Positions 1 to 13,400 of a stretch of 64,000 nt of DNA are shown in pieces. Each line of letters starts with the position of its first letter. Position 1 is the stretch's first letter. Under the pieces are notes generated by a model, which saw only the letters and a list, made by a program, of their open reading frames with translations, was not told the DNA's origin and did no database searches. The stretch is from Marisa cornuarietis (taxonomy: Eukaryota; Mollusca; Gastropoda; Architaenioglossa; Ampullariidae), in assembly GCA_004794655.1 (NCBI GenBank), contig SMMW01000575.1, positions 12,537,001 to 12,601,000 of the forward strand, given 5' to 3'. A program made the translations under genes and the position numbers.

Positions 1-261
1 GAAGATTACCAAGGGAGACAAAAAAATTATGCAGCGATGTGGGGGTTCCACTTCATTTTCTGTTTGGTGATTTCTTGATGTCATTTTTCCCTAGATGATG
101 AGATAGGATTCCTTTTACAGTTAGTTAAATTATCAGTGGTGGTTCATAGTGGGATATCCTGCATATCTTTCTACTTAGATCTACCCATACAGCTTTTGCT
201 TTCTAATGTAAAAAGTTATTTTTTAGTCATAACTGTCCTTGATTAAAATGAGAGAGATATA

Positions 262-535
262 TAGGTAAAAGGTAAGGTAAAGGTCATCCTCTAACATGTA
301 ACCCCCCCAACGACCTGAAAAGGTTAGACCTCACTTTCTCGGGGCCAGGTTTAGGTGAGGGCGGTGCCCATATCCTCTCCCTCGCTGCCTTACATTCCCC
401 AGCTCTCTTTGGAGTCATGTACCCATTCCTACCAGCTGGGTCGACTGGGGGACGTTTGCTGTGCTAACCGGGTATTGAACCAGTGCGCCCTCTCAGTTCA
501 GATGGCAGTGCTCTAACCACTCAGCTGTCCGCTTC
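262..535 (-). mobile_element. tRNA-derived SINE, minus strand
   Basis: Read on the minus strand, it starts with a tRNA-like head. An A-box-like block (CAGCTGAGTGGTTAGAG, 511-527) is followed about 30 bases later by a B-box-like block (GGTTCAATACC, 471-481), the internal RNA polymerase III promoter layout of tRNA-derived SINEs. The body runs leftward to about 262 and ends in an AGGTAA-type tail. The segment near 307-325 recurs near 9546 and 58744. Boundaries are approximate and no target-site duplication was identified. Confidence 0.65.
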
Positions 536-779
536 GCATATATATTGTTGTAGGCCGGCATCTTGAAAACAGAAGTTGGTGGAGGAGGTGTTTGCCAAGA
601 TTCGGAGTATAGTTTTTTTGCACTGAGTTTTTATTCATAAGAAAAATTGTTTGCATCCTTTAAAACAGTATTTGAGTGTGTAGAAGGTAATTATGGATAT
701 TTAAATTGAAGGTATTTCTTTTTATCAACATTACAACATGTTTTTTACTTTCTCTCTTGTGTTTTAATAATAGCGATGT

Positions 780-985
780 GTTCAATGTGTAAGTTATCAT
801 GATCAGCCTGAAAAATAGGAAAACACTTGTCCTCGTACGTCCTCGATTCCAGAATTGACGACTGTAGGCCGCTAGCATTTATCATGTATGTGTGGTGTTC
901 TTGTGTAAAGCACTTTGAGCTCATCTTAATGGTGGAGAAAGGTGCTATAGAAATCATCATCATTATCATTATTATCATTATTTTA
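780..985 (+). mobile_element. 3' end of a LINE or LINE-tailed SINE
   Basis: The block near 905-950 (TGTAAAGCACTTTGAGC, then a GGTGCTATAGAAAT-like segment) followed by a (CAT/ATT)n run is the usual 3' tail of CR1/L2-like elements and the SINEs they mobilise. The same arrangement occurs at 18305-18350, 20070-20150 and 35975-36034. The upstream limit is a guess and no coding remnant was recognised. Confidence 0.5.
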
Positions 986-2136
986 TAAAGTTTAAAGGAA
1001 GCACTTATTTACAAATAAGTGGAGAATAATCTAAAATATCCTACATCAAAACAAAAATGAGCTTGTTATGAACATTCAATAGCCATTAAATTCTTTGCCT
1101 ATTAGTAAAATTAAGTTCTCATCAGATGTTGCAAGATTTCACGAGCTCACAAGTTACAAATCCATTAAATTTTGTAAAGGGTTATACTAGTTACAAAACC
1201 TGATATTTTATCAGAACACGCATTTATTGAATGGTTTAGCTAAATAGAGGAATGGAAGAAAATGATCAGTCTCATCATGAGCCTATTTTCATCATTACTG
1301 ATTGACTACAGATAAAAAAAGCAAGAAAGAGGTTGACTGGGTCATGTAATTGACCACTTAGTAATAGATCAGTGATGCTGCTTATGCACAGCAGTAATGG
1401 AAATGCCACTTTGAGGGCCTAGGAAAGGCATTTGTCCATAATGTCCTTTCATGCTGTGTTTACACAGTTTTATTTTTTTTCATTCTCTGTTAATGCATGT
1501 GTGTGAGTAATGGTGATAAGGTATTCCAGTAGCACAAACTTGTTTAATTTACAGCTATGAACTGGTAAGTAACAATCCCATTTATACTGTTGACTTCTCC
1601 CTTGTTTCCAGTTCACGAGACTTATCCCAGTTTCTTCCAGTGATCTCATAAATTATTAATACCATATCTGCATCATACTGCATTGAAAAACAAATGGGAC
1701 ATCATCTTTTGGTTTCACAAGGACTGATAAATTAGTTGTCCATGTGCATGTAGTTTTGCTTCTGACAGTAATCTAACTATGTATTCTTTTAGCTGACAGT
1801 CCACCTGTCACACTCAGACACTTATTTATACTATTATTTATTTAAGTTATAACACAATGCTGGTTTTGCTAGGGCCTGAACTTCATTTTGCTGACCATTA
1901 ACTGGGCTTGTACTTATTCTGAAAATGTTCTACTTGAGAACTATCTGTAGTTTGATGTCTGCAGTCACTCAGAAAAATGAGATTTTTCACAACATCCTGT
2001 GGGTTAATTAACGGATGGGTTTTGGAGGCTGAAATTTACAGGTTAGGTTTGTATAACCTATATCTACCGATATCTGCAAAAAACGCAAACCATTCAGGTT
2101 GGTCTTTAAGTTTAAAGCTACCTTTTCCCTGATTTT

Positions 2137-2530
2137 CTTTGTCCAGTCCTGCTAATCTGATCTGACTATCTTTTAAGTGGGATAGATTTATTTTTACTAT
2201 TCTCCACTAAACTACCCCACTTAGGTCCTTTCATTTTTTCTCTCCTCTCATTTTCTCATCTTACAGACAAGTATCAAGTAACATCGTGCTGACATAGTGT
2301 CAAAGCAGGAAACTGGTTTTCTACACTTCCTCTGTCCAGTCCTGTTAATCTGATCTAACTGGTCATTAATTGTGATAGATTTATCGCTACCCTTTCCACC
2401 TAGCACCTCCACAAGTACTTTCAATCTTTCTCTTCTCTCTTTTTCATCCTACAGAAAAATCATTAAGGAAAACTCCACTGACTACAAGTTTGCTGCTTAA
2501 AAATAGTAGAAAAGTGGTTTTCTACAAGAG
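2137..2530. repeat. diverged tandem duplication, period about 193 bp
   Basis: Two head-to-tail units start at 2137 and 2330. Shared blocks in the same order are TGTCCAGTCCTG(C/T)TAATCTGATCT, a GATAGATTTAT segment, a pyrimidine-rich tract ending in TACAGA, and GTGGTTTTCTACA/CTGGTTTTCTACA. No known element is recognised. The tract followed by TACAG mimics a 3' splice site in both units, but no conserved coding sequence follows. Confidence 0.6.
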
Positions 2531-3814
2531 CTCATTACGACCAGAAGTGTTAGAACCCAGAAGTGTCAAAGAATATCTTACTAAAATTAAACCTTTTTCA
2601 AGAATTTGCTCTCTGTCTTTGATCAATAAGAATTACTTTTTGTCAAGAAAAAGTACATCTGTTTTTCAATTGCCGGTGTGCATCATGCACACATGGATAC
2701 TTGCATGCCTACCAAATCAGACCTACACTTATGAGTAGGGAGATTTCAAACACTCGTCTAAAAGGCTTTATGGAGTGGTGACATGTCTGTCGCGCACTGA
2801 TGCAGACAAGAAATCTGCAGCACCTTCCTCTAGTCTTATTTTGCTGCTTGGTCTAAAGCTCAAGCTATCACAGCTTCTAGCATCTAGACCACCCTTATTG
2901 CAGCTACCCCCTTCTGCATGTCACCATATTGAGAGTTACGCCTGACAAGTGGGCATGGAGTTACAAGGGAGATTCTTCAAGACGCATACAAAGTTTTAAA
3001 TCATGTTGTCATGGTGCTGCTGTAAAACATTCCAATAGCCAGCACCACTCGGTCCCACCTGGTAGAGTTTGTTGAAAACTAGAGAAGTATATAAGTCTTA
3101 ATATGCATTATCTCTTAATAACCAGTTTCAAATATTCTGTCAATAGAGCATAACAACAATCTATACGTTCAATATAGAGGCACTCTTAGATAATAAAAAT
3201 AAATCAAAATAAACATTACAATTTGACAACTAAAGTGTAATACACCCATCAAACTGAAAATAATAAATTTAATAATTAAATAAGAAAGTTAAATATTCAC
3301 AACCATGAGTTACAAAATAAGTACAAAACTATAGGTCGTCAGATCTCCATTCCCAGTAGCATCACAGTTGTACACAACTCTAACAAAAAAAAATGACTGC
3401 ATTAAATAAAATTGTCTAAATTTGATGAGAAAAATAGATATATTACAGTGTATTTAACTTCAACTGTCTCTACCTTGATTTTTTTTTTTTTTTGTTAAAG
3501 GCTTTAATGCTCTTATTCACTAAGAATGCAGCTGTGACATTAGCTAAGTTCCCCCAGGTTCAAAGTTCATAAGTGTAAAAAATATTGAGCATAAAAGAAA
3601 CATGGGTAACAAAATTAAACCAGTGTTGTTCTTCCTGAACTCAACTGCAGTGTTTCCAACTTAAGATATGAGAGAGAAAGGTGAGGCTGGTAAGTGGTGC
3701 CATCCATCCTAGGGGTTCCCTTCCCTATCCACCAAAGTGGCAACTCGCCCTCTAACTCACCACCCTCTTTTTCTCCTCTGGTCTCTTCAAATGCACCATC
3801 AAATGATGCTGAAG

Positions 3815-4200
3815 TGAGCCTACAAGCAGAGTCCTGCAAATGTCATTCTATGAAAATGATATTTTTTCCTAACATTTTTCATCACTTAAAAAAACAAACA
3901 GCAGACTCTTTTGCGCCACCAGCCCCTTCCCCATCCACCTCCTCCGCCCCTCTGCCATCCCTCCTCTGCCCCCTACTTCCCCGCTGGTTAGCTGGTCACT
4001 GCAAATGCGCCCTCCAGTGATGGGGTTTTCCTGTAATACATGTACTGGAAAACTAGCATGGTAAAGTTAATCTGCAAGCAGAGGAAAGATGTCCTGCTAA
4101 TGTCATTCTATGAAAATGATATTTTTCCCTAACATTATTCATCTTTTCAAAAGAACAGCAGACCATCTTTTGCACCCCCTTCTGTGACTGCGCCCCAGGT
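3815..4200. repeat. direct duplication upstream of exon 1, period about 260 bp
   Basis: The block TGTCATTCTATGAAAATGAT occurs at 3841 and again at 4101. Around both copies are similar sequences: GCAAGCAGAG-like sequence before, and a poly-T/CCTAACATT segment, ACAGCAGAC and TCTTTTGC(G/A)CC after. The second copy ends about 90 bp before exon 1. The family is unknown. Confidence 0.6.
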
Positions 4201-4290
4201 GACTACCTAGTTCGCCTAATAGGTAGAACCTGCCCTGGTTATCAGGTATCATGAACAACATAATTATCTTTTTTTCTTTTTTTTGAACAG

Positions 4291-4417
4291 GCAGAAATAT
4301 GGAGCGTGTTTACAGCAATGCTGAAAAAAAGCAGGAGAAATCTTGCAGCATGCACAGATGTTGGATTAATTGGTCTTGCGCTGAAAATGCTGGGTACTGC
4401 AGAGGATATGGCAGCAG
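4291..4417 (+). CDS. NBEA: NBEA exon 1 of window (phase 0 to 1)
   Basis: Follows a T-rich tract ending TTTTTTGAACAG. It opens with [17 protein letters not shown], the N-terminal armadillo-like segment that in human NBEA lies near residue 155. The donor is GCAG/GTAATT. The preceding exons are not in the window. Confidence 0.9.
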
Positions 4418-7400
4418 GTAATTAAGTTATGTGTTCAAGCTTTTGGTACTCTAAGCTACATAGCATCTTTGTAAGGGATTGCTGTGTGTGCATAAGTGTT
4501 TGTGCGTGTGAAATATGCATTTACAAGTCTCTGTGTCATTAGTAAATGAGACTATAAGATTGTAAGATTTCTTAATGCCAGCGAAAAAGTATATCCCTTC
4601 AAGCAAACTTTCTTTCTTGGTCTGCATTGCATGTATTTTTTTTTTTTTATCTATCATAGAGTTTAGCTTTCCTTTGTCAGCTTCCTAAATGTAATGAATT
4701 ATCACTTTTGAAATTCACTTGAGGGGTGGAAAGAGTGGGAAGAAATTCCAGCAAAAAAAAGATTTCATTGATTTGAAATTGATAACTATTTCTTTGTGCA
4801 TTTCCCTTTGTCTAAATTATGAAAACTAAATCTTTCTGCAGCTTATTATTATATTTTTAAAGCTTAACTGAGCATCTGTAATAGTTATATCTCATTGCTC
4901 AAGTTGTAAATTGTGGTTGTTTTAAATGATACTTTGGCTAAACCCATTTTTTTCAGTTTGTAGCTAAATTATTTTCATTATTTTGTTAAAGATTTACACG
5001 GGACTGCTTTTATTATTTTTGTTTCTTTGCCAGTCTCCCTTTTCATGTGAAGAAATGTTGCTTTGTTTTGATATGAATCTAATAAAGAATGAAAGATGTC
5101 ACAATAAACTTTTAAAACATCAATCTGCAACTACTGTTGGGTACATGTTAAAGATAAAGGATAATGGGACATACCATAAAACTGGGCAGTAATTGAAAAC
5201 TGCTCACGCATCATATGCACATAACCCTTATTAACATTATTACCCTTACAAAAGTTGTCCATTTCTGAAGCAAACTCAAATGAGAATTTATGTGATGGGG
5301 GTGGGGGATGCAAAGAATGATCCAATATTGCTGGTGACCAGATGTTTTCAAGGAATGAGAAAAGTATCAAAGGAATGCCAAATATTGCAGGCTTAAAATT
5401 GCATTTGATAAAAGCATGGCTGTTTGTATAAGCGTAGAAAAAGTTCAAGTAAAGATTCAGATGCTTTTGATATCACACACTGTTTTAGCACTGTTACATG
5501 TATCTTGCCAAACTGTTACTTCTTCAGCAACTTCATTACACAATTTTAGTGCCTTTGAACTTCTTGATAAGCATAGCTATCTGCTGATCTGGTGCTGATT
5601 ATCCTACACACTAATCCATGAAGTATATCACATATTTCAAAGCTTTCTTTTTGTTCTGGTCTACAAAGAATGCACTGAACTAGGAATACAAAAAGTTGGG
5701 CTTTTTTGTTTTTTGTTGTTTTTTGTTGTTGATAGGGTAAAGGGATGCGTATGTTTGGTGGTAGTGGCTGGGAGTCATCTTTGACCAAACCAGTAACACA
5801 TGAAAGAATTTTAATCTTTATTATTTGTTATTAGTGTGAAAATATACACACTTGCATGAAACACATTTTAATTTAGTGCTATTATGTTTATTTGTACATA
5901 ATTGGTCATGTTATTTTGCATATTATCTACTTATTTATATCTCTTCTTTCTGTAATTTTTAGACAAGGTTTGCACAACAGAGTCTCGTGTTTATGCATGT
6001 AGGTTTTATACTTTTTATATTTGATCCTTTTTTCCTATATGTTTTTAGTCCAGAATTTGTTTTTTTCTTCAGCCAGTACTTGAAAGCAAATCGTAGGGGC
6101 TTTTTGGCTTAGCGTGGTTGATGGGTGTTTTTTGCTTCTTCTTTCTGAGTAAAACTTACTTGGATGGATCGACTGCTCTTGATGGTGTTGGTTGGGATGG
6201 CTAATTTTTTTTTCAGTGTTTTCTTCTCGTTGATAGTGACTGGCAGTCTTAGCTTTATTTATATATTTTTTTAAAGTTCTTTCTGATTTGGTCAAGTTAC
6301 TGTCAGGGTCTGTGTTATACTCCCTTCCCCACTTTCCTACCCCTAAAAAAACCCACAAAAAAAGACTCACTATGCATGACATAACCTTTTTTTTTTTGTT
6401 TTGACACAGTTTTCACATTTTTGTTCCTCTCAATCTGCATGTTTAGGCTTTGATGTCGAACTGTGAGGCAAGTAAAGTGACCTGCCCATTGTGCTTAAAA
6501 CTTTAAGGAGAGCATGTGTCAAATATTGATGCACTACAAGACACGCAAAAGATATGTCCGTCTTGTTGGGGAAATGCATTTTATTAGATTTCTTGTTTCA
6601 ACTGTTTTCACTGAATTCATTATGCTAACACTTGATATCCATTTATGTTTAAGACTTTACATAATAAAATTTTAAGATAAAACTATTAATCCTCGTTCAT
6701 CATTCCATGATTTCCTCTATTGTGCTTTCTGCTCTGACTATGGTCCACCCCATCTGGTCATGCTGACTGGCCCTAAAGATGCCCAGTCTGTCTTCAGTAA
6801 GAATCTGCAACTTTCTGCTTGCATTTCTTGTGGATTGGTCCTTTTTGCCCTTAATTATTGTCTGAAACATTTTAGATGTATACATAAGCCTTTATGATTT
6901 ATTTTACTCTTATGTAAGATTTGCACTCAAACAATTCTCCAGAATAGCTGTTGGTTGTGATCACGTTTATCTGGGTACTGTGGAATAGCAGAGCTTGCAT
7001 TTCTGTTTGTATCAGTGCATCATGCAAGTTGATGCTTTGTTGCATATCATGATAATTATTGTATATTTTATATATTTCAGACTTTGCATGTTGTAATGAT
7101 CAGAATGTTGTGTGTCACCTGCAACAAAGAAAAAAAAAAGTATTAAAAATTTGTTTGACTTGATAAAAATTTACTGGAGTTAAAATATTTTTAGTTGGTA
7201 TTAACATTTTAAAAATGACCATCTTACTTCAGACACCATTTTGTTGACTGTCACTTTGGAGCAGAACTTTATCGTGTACATTTCTAATTTTTAAGATTAA
7301 AAACAAATGTTTCCTTTAAATAAGTTAGTTGATGAATGCCTTGACTGAAAGCATTTAAACTAATTACAAAGTTCAAAGGAAAAAATAATAATTAAAGATG

Positions 7401-10400
7401 GTGGATTAAAAATATTGGTAGAAAAGAATTTTTTTTTTGAGGAATTGTGTTATGTGTTATAAATATTGGTATCACCAAATTTCTTTTTAAAAGAAAAAGT
7501 TCAAGCTATCCATCGATTGAAGTGTATGTGCATGAAGAAATTCTTTTATATATTTGTTGTTTTTTTAATTTTTTTTGTATTTTAAATTGTTTGTTTAGGA
7601 CCAGCCATACAGATTGCACAGCTATAGCTTCAAATATTATCAGCAAAATAATATTTTGACTAAAAGCGTACAATAACAAGTTTAAGACATTAGCAGTAGC
7701 ATCTTTGCATGTGTGTGTGTGTGTGTGTCCCCATTCCCAGGTGCCTCTGTGTGTTAAAGTGTGAGTTTGAGAGTAGTGACAGACTTTTTATGATGTATGC
7801 TTGATGTGTGATGCATGTATTTCTGGTCCAGGTATGTTAGTGTCTGTGTGTGTTTGTATGTATGTGTGGTCACATAAAGTGTGCATGCATAAGCAAGTTC
7901 AGCATGTTTAAGTAGATATGGTGGTGGATGTGACTGCATGTGAACTCATGCTTGTGTGACCCAGGGCATGCAGGTCTGCCTCTGCATCATTCTTCTAAAC
8001 ACTCACCACAACACAGTCGACCCCTTTCTTGTAATGTTGTGCATGATGTGTCTGTTGGCCTTTTCATAGTTAAAAATGCCATATTATGTGGCGATTAACT
8101 CCAAGTTTTCATGCTTATGTAATTAATAATTTTAATCAGTAATGTAAAATAAAATGTTAATAAAGTTGCTGTCAGCAGATTATTTAATAAATTAAGAACT
8201 TTTTTGAATTGTTGGGCTTAAAATTGTTTGCCAGTATTGTGTTTCTTTAATCATAATAATATATTAGTTTTATTGATCTCGGTAATTTAGTCAGTGAGGC
8301 TGGCGTTTAATGCTGCGAAAAAGATTTTGTTGAAATGTGCTAAGCCTTGTTAGATATTGAAAATGAGTGGAGAGAGTTGTCTGCTCAGGTACTGTTGCTG
8401 CTAATTAAAAGAAAGAGAAATTATTACACTCTGTGAATTACAGAGATGCATTTTTATGCATATATAATTCAACTGTACAGACTACATTTCAGTGTTAGAT
8501 GAATGCAGTTAATCTATAAAATTCGTATCTAACTTTCTTAGAAAAGTCAGAAAGACCCCACTCACTATGTTGAGATCACATCAATCAAGTGGACTTGCAT
8601 CCATTATAAACTGGAATAGTGAGAGAATGGGTTCTAGTTATCACAGTCTAAAAGACTGACTGGAGGGAAAATTTATTTTTCCTTTTGACCGGGCTTAATT
8701 CATTATGCGATATACAGGTCTTCAAACAACATTCTTATGTGCACAGAAAATCACATCCATGACATTCTGATAGCACATAGATCATGCATATGCTCCCAGC
8801 TCTCCTATGGGCTGTAGTCTTGATGGCAGAAATGCATCCACCTAACATGATATCATGGATTTGTGTTAAGCTTATATGTGTGAAATAGAACTGAGTTATT
8901 TGCTCACAAATTTTGGAATTAATATCTTGTAATGTTAAGAACTTTATTTTTTCATTTGAGAAAAATGCACTGTGTTGGTCTTTATAGGGCAACTGAAAGA
9001 TACGTTTTCATTTTTCATTAAAATAACTTTGGCACTTATTAAAGTGGTTGAAAATTCACTTGTTTAAAGTCTTACCCAAGGTATTTTCAAAACTATTTTC
9101 AAATAAATGGATTTGGTCATATAAGATGCTAGTTCCACCAAATATGAGCAATTAACTGTTTTATTTGTAAGATACAAGACTTTAAAGGTAGAAATCAGCA
9201 TCTTTTGCTTGGAAAGTGGCCAGAACATAAGCAATGTTAGTGTCACTTGATATAATGACAGTATCAACGAACATGTGCTTCAAAGCTGATACCTGACATT
9301 TGATGCATTAAATGAGCAATGTCGTTCTTTAGTTTATTAATAAAAAAAAAACCACTGAAACATTGCCAGGTCAAATGATACATTTTTATATGTTAACATA
9401 ATTATTTGTTTGTTTTTCTTAAGTTGGAACCTAAGTTGTCTGCCATAGGTTAGAGTTAGTCAGAAAGCAGATTTTTCAGTTTCTAAAACTGGAAGATTGA
9501 ATCAGGATTATTATAATAAGTGGGGTTTCTAACACCTCACTCCCCAACGACCTGAAAAGGTTATGGGATGACCTTTACCTTTTTTATTATAATAAGCTTA
9601 GAAACCATACATGTTGTTTCACTTTGAGGCTTGATTCAAGGGAAAATATTTTTACATCTGTTAGACTTAGAGTATGAGAACATTCACTTCTTGTCCTTCA
9701 ATAGCTTTTTTTCCCCTCCTCCAGACTTAATTGTCGAGATGCTGGGAATTTTAGCAAGCTACAGCATCACTGTCAAGGAGTTGCGAGCACTGTTTGCTTT
9801 TCTCAAAGCAAAGGATGGGAAGTGGGTAAGTAAGCCAGAATATTTAAATGCTTTCTTGAAAGTATGTCCAGTGTTTAGAGTTTTTGCTCACAAAGCAAAT
9901 CTCTTGTGAATTGACAGTTTACGGTCTGGTAGTCTTAACAACATTCAGGGAGGTTTGAGATATTTTCATTTTAAAAGAGGTCAGCTTGTTTAAATTAGCA
10001 AAAGAGTATAACCCTGCTCCTAGCATGATTATTTTCCAAGGGACAGCTTTTAAACCATGTAGACAAATAGGAGTACACCTCACTCCTTTTCCCCAAGAAT
10101 ATGTGTACTTCACATATCTAAGATCAAGAGGATATGTACACTTAATCATGGATTATCTATTTGCAGTTTCAGATTTCTTGCAACTATTTATAGCCAAAGA
10201 TGTGACTTACAAAACTCTTTTGCATGCATGCACATCATCATAATTTAGAAGTCAGAAGTAAAAATCTCATTAACCGTACTATGTTAATCTGCTGTTGAAA
10301 TTTTGATAAGGTCTAAATCTAGGAACAGTATTATCACTGGATGTAATAATTATTACTAATAATTCCCTCAGTCAAATTTAAAGAGATTGGTTGAAGCTGA

Positions 10401-13400
10401 CTGTTTGTGTCACAGAGGTTAACCACATCTAAGAACTGTGACAGTCAACCATAGTAACTTGTCAATCGGGCGTTTCAGGGCTTGTGCTGTATTTGTACAT
10501 CATTTTCATTTTCAATGCTTATGTCGTGTGTATTTGTCACCATCGGTAGTTTTTTGTGGGTTTTGGGTTTTTTTTTAAGGCGTAAGGGGATTAGTCTAGT
10601 AGCAGCCCAGTCTCTCAAACATGAAATTAAAAGTATTCAGGCTCTTTCTTCTGCCAGCCTGGTTTCATTTATCTCCAGCAGTCTCTTCTCCACCCAGGGA
10701 AGGAAGCAAAAAGTATTCAACCCTGCTTTCTGTATAGTCAGCCAGTCCTGATATTTATATTATGTAGCACCAGCTCACCCATACACTTCCCCGCCTTTTT
10801 TTGAGATAATCAGAGGACAGCATTGCTAGCCAGTACAAGCAAGAACTGCTTACAGTTGACAGCTCCCTCACCAGAGCTTTCACCACATTAGGGAGGGCTG
10901 CTCCTGTGGCTGTGGTTTTAAGTGTGTTGCTCTGGCACCTATCTTATTGATTTTGATGGAAATCCTGTCCTGCTATCATTCTCACCATTTGCATTCCCTC
11001 CTCCATATCTGTTACAGTTTTCTAGCACATGGCCAACTCCCACACAGTTATCATCTGAAAAGAAAAATTTAATGGTTTATATTTTTTTATGTTGGCTTTG
11101 TGTTAGTTCTGCTGTGAGGTAGCAGTGTTAAAAGTACTGTAGTTTGTACAGCAAAAAAATACCTTCATCTGTCCATTCACCACCTGCGTCTATGACTGGC
11201 ATAGGTATTTCTTGGATAAACTAACTAGCCATAATTTTAGAGCTTCTTGAAGCAAGATTTAAAAGCATCATTTACCAGTCATTAGTATTTTGTTCAAATT
11301 GAGCATTAGTACCTAAAAGATAATTAGAGACTGGTAGATTGAAACAATTTCTAGCTCATCCCAATGGAAGATCTTAATGAATAATCAGGTTCTTTATTGT
11401 TTCATTTATGTAAAGGTTAGGTCAAAGTAAAAAGAGAGATTAAAAAAAAACTAAAAAGTGGTCACATAGGTTTAGGATTTTGAAAAAAAAATGATGAGCA
11501 TATTACAGTTTGTTCTTTCATCTTCAGCTTTGAAACCAACATGCTATGCATGGTTTTGGAGTTTAAATATAATATTTGTGTTGCATTCAAGGATAAGCAA
11601 AAGGCTTGTGGACAAAGATGAAATTTGATTTCTTTTACCGTCAAGTTCTGAATTTGTATTTCACCTTAATATATGTTCACCATAGTCATGAGCTCATTAT
11701 ATCACTTGCAGCTAATTACTTTTCTCTGCCCACGTTTTTAATTTCTTTTTTAATTTAAACCAATTTAAATTTGTGTTTTAACCCCTTGTATGTATTATGT
11801 GAGATCACCAATAATGTAGAAAATGTAGTGATCAGAATATGAGTTTTGTCATGAATCATCCCCATCACATCTTTCTTTCTGAACAGAAGCATGAGGGTAT
11901 TCACTTACATTTGTAATTATGGCTTCTTTGCATGCTCATTTTCTCTCTCTCATTGCAACCACACACACACACACACACTTTTCCATAGGAATTCTAGGAC
12001 TCTACATATGGCTTGTGATATGTTACCAGTCATTCCACACTGGTTTCAGTGATAAACAAGATAAACCAGTATCATGAAGACTGTCCTCCCATCTCATCCT
12101 ACAATCTTTCATAAATCTTTGCTTCACTGATTATATGGTCATCTTCTTTCACACTTTTTTGGGGGGTAGGGGTAGGAAGGCGCTGACATTGGGTGCATTA
12201 GGTGTAAAGTATTTTTTATCCAAGTTATTTACTTATTGAATGTATTTAGTGCTGGCAGATATCACGCAAACAAGTAGTTTTCATTCAGAGTGGAATTTTC
12301 AAAATGACAGTATATAATAAAGGCAAAATATAAATAATGCTGTACTGTGCAGACTGTCAACAGGAAGTCAGAGCTAGGAGTAGTTTTATATACAGCGAAG
12401 CTTGCTGTTAAGGACATTTGAGGGTCTGTGTGCCTGAACCAGGATTAGCATCATGATTCTGAAGGTCACCTAAAATATCAAGTGCACTCAACCCAGCAAC
12501 ACTTTCTATACAATAAATGTGCCAGTACATTTATATTCCAGACACTTTATGGTGACTGCTTTCACATATAAACTGCCCTTAAAAAAATTCTTAACCCGGT
12601 AACATGTCTGATCATCAGTCCTGTCAGCATAATATTGTTAATGCTATTGTTTTATGTATATAAATACATTTTCTGTAAACAAGTTTTATCAGACTGCACT
12701 GTACATGATACCATGAAACAAAGTCAGTGCCTGTTGCAGTCTGTACATATCGCCTAAATACACATCACTAAGAAGACTGGGGTGTTTGGTCGATTACCTT
12801 TGGTGAATTTGTCCTTTTTTTTTTTTACTCCCCCTGCTCCATGCAGGGTGTTCAGAAAGAAATTGAGTTACAAAAGGAAGCCTGAACAGATACAAATGTG
12901 CATGCATATATATATAGCTTCACACACACACACACACCACCTGCAGCATGCACACATGCATTTAAACACATTTTTAGGGTTATCTTAGTGTTAAAGAAGT
13001 AGAAGTAAGTACTCTGTAATAAATTCCACCACAAGCTTAGACTCCACACCCTCTACGGAATTTCTAGACCTGCCCTCTCATGGTTCAACTCCTCTCTCAC
13101 TGATAGGACCCAGACTCTGTTCATTGATGGTCAGACATCTCGCACTGCTCCACTTCTCTGTGGTGTTCCCCAAGGCTCAGTACTTGGCCCAGTTCTGTTC
13201 ATTGTGTACACTAAACCACTTTCATCATGCATCCAGTCTCACCTGGTTTCTCGGTAACCGGTCGTTTCGACTAGGGTCATTTCGACTAGGGTCAGTTCGA
13301 CTAAGGGTCGTTTCGACTAGGGTCAGTTCGACTAAGGTTGGTTTGACTAAGTCGTTTCGTGTAACGGTCGAGTTGTCTATAGGACGCATGAAATGCTGTA

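Larger units (their letters stand above)
1..4290. other. AT-rich intron upstream of first recognised exon
   Basis: No exon is recognised here. The residues expected just before exon 1 in the neurobeachin family were not found in any frame, so the preceding exon probably lies before base 1. The stretch holds a tRNA-derived SINE (262-535), a LINE/SINE 3' tail (about 780-985) and two local duplications (2137-2530 and 3815-4200). The remainder is low-CpG, AT-rich sequence without visible structure. Confidence 0.6.

Noticed and set aside
471..527. Functional tRNA gene (minus strand)
   Set aside because: A- and B-box-like blocks are present, but the cloverleaf stems do not close and the body continues as a SINE.
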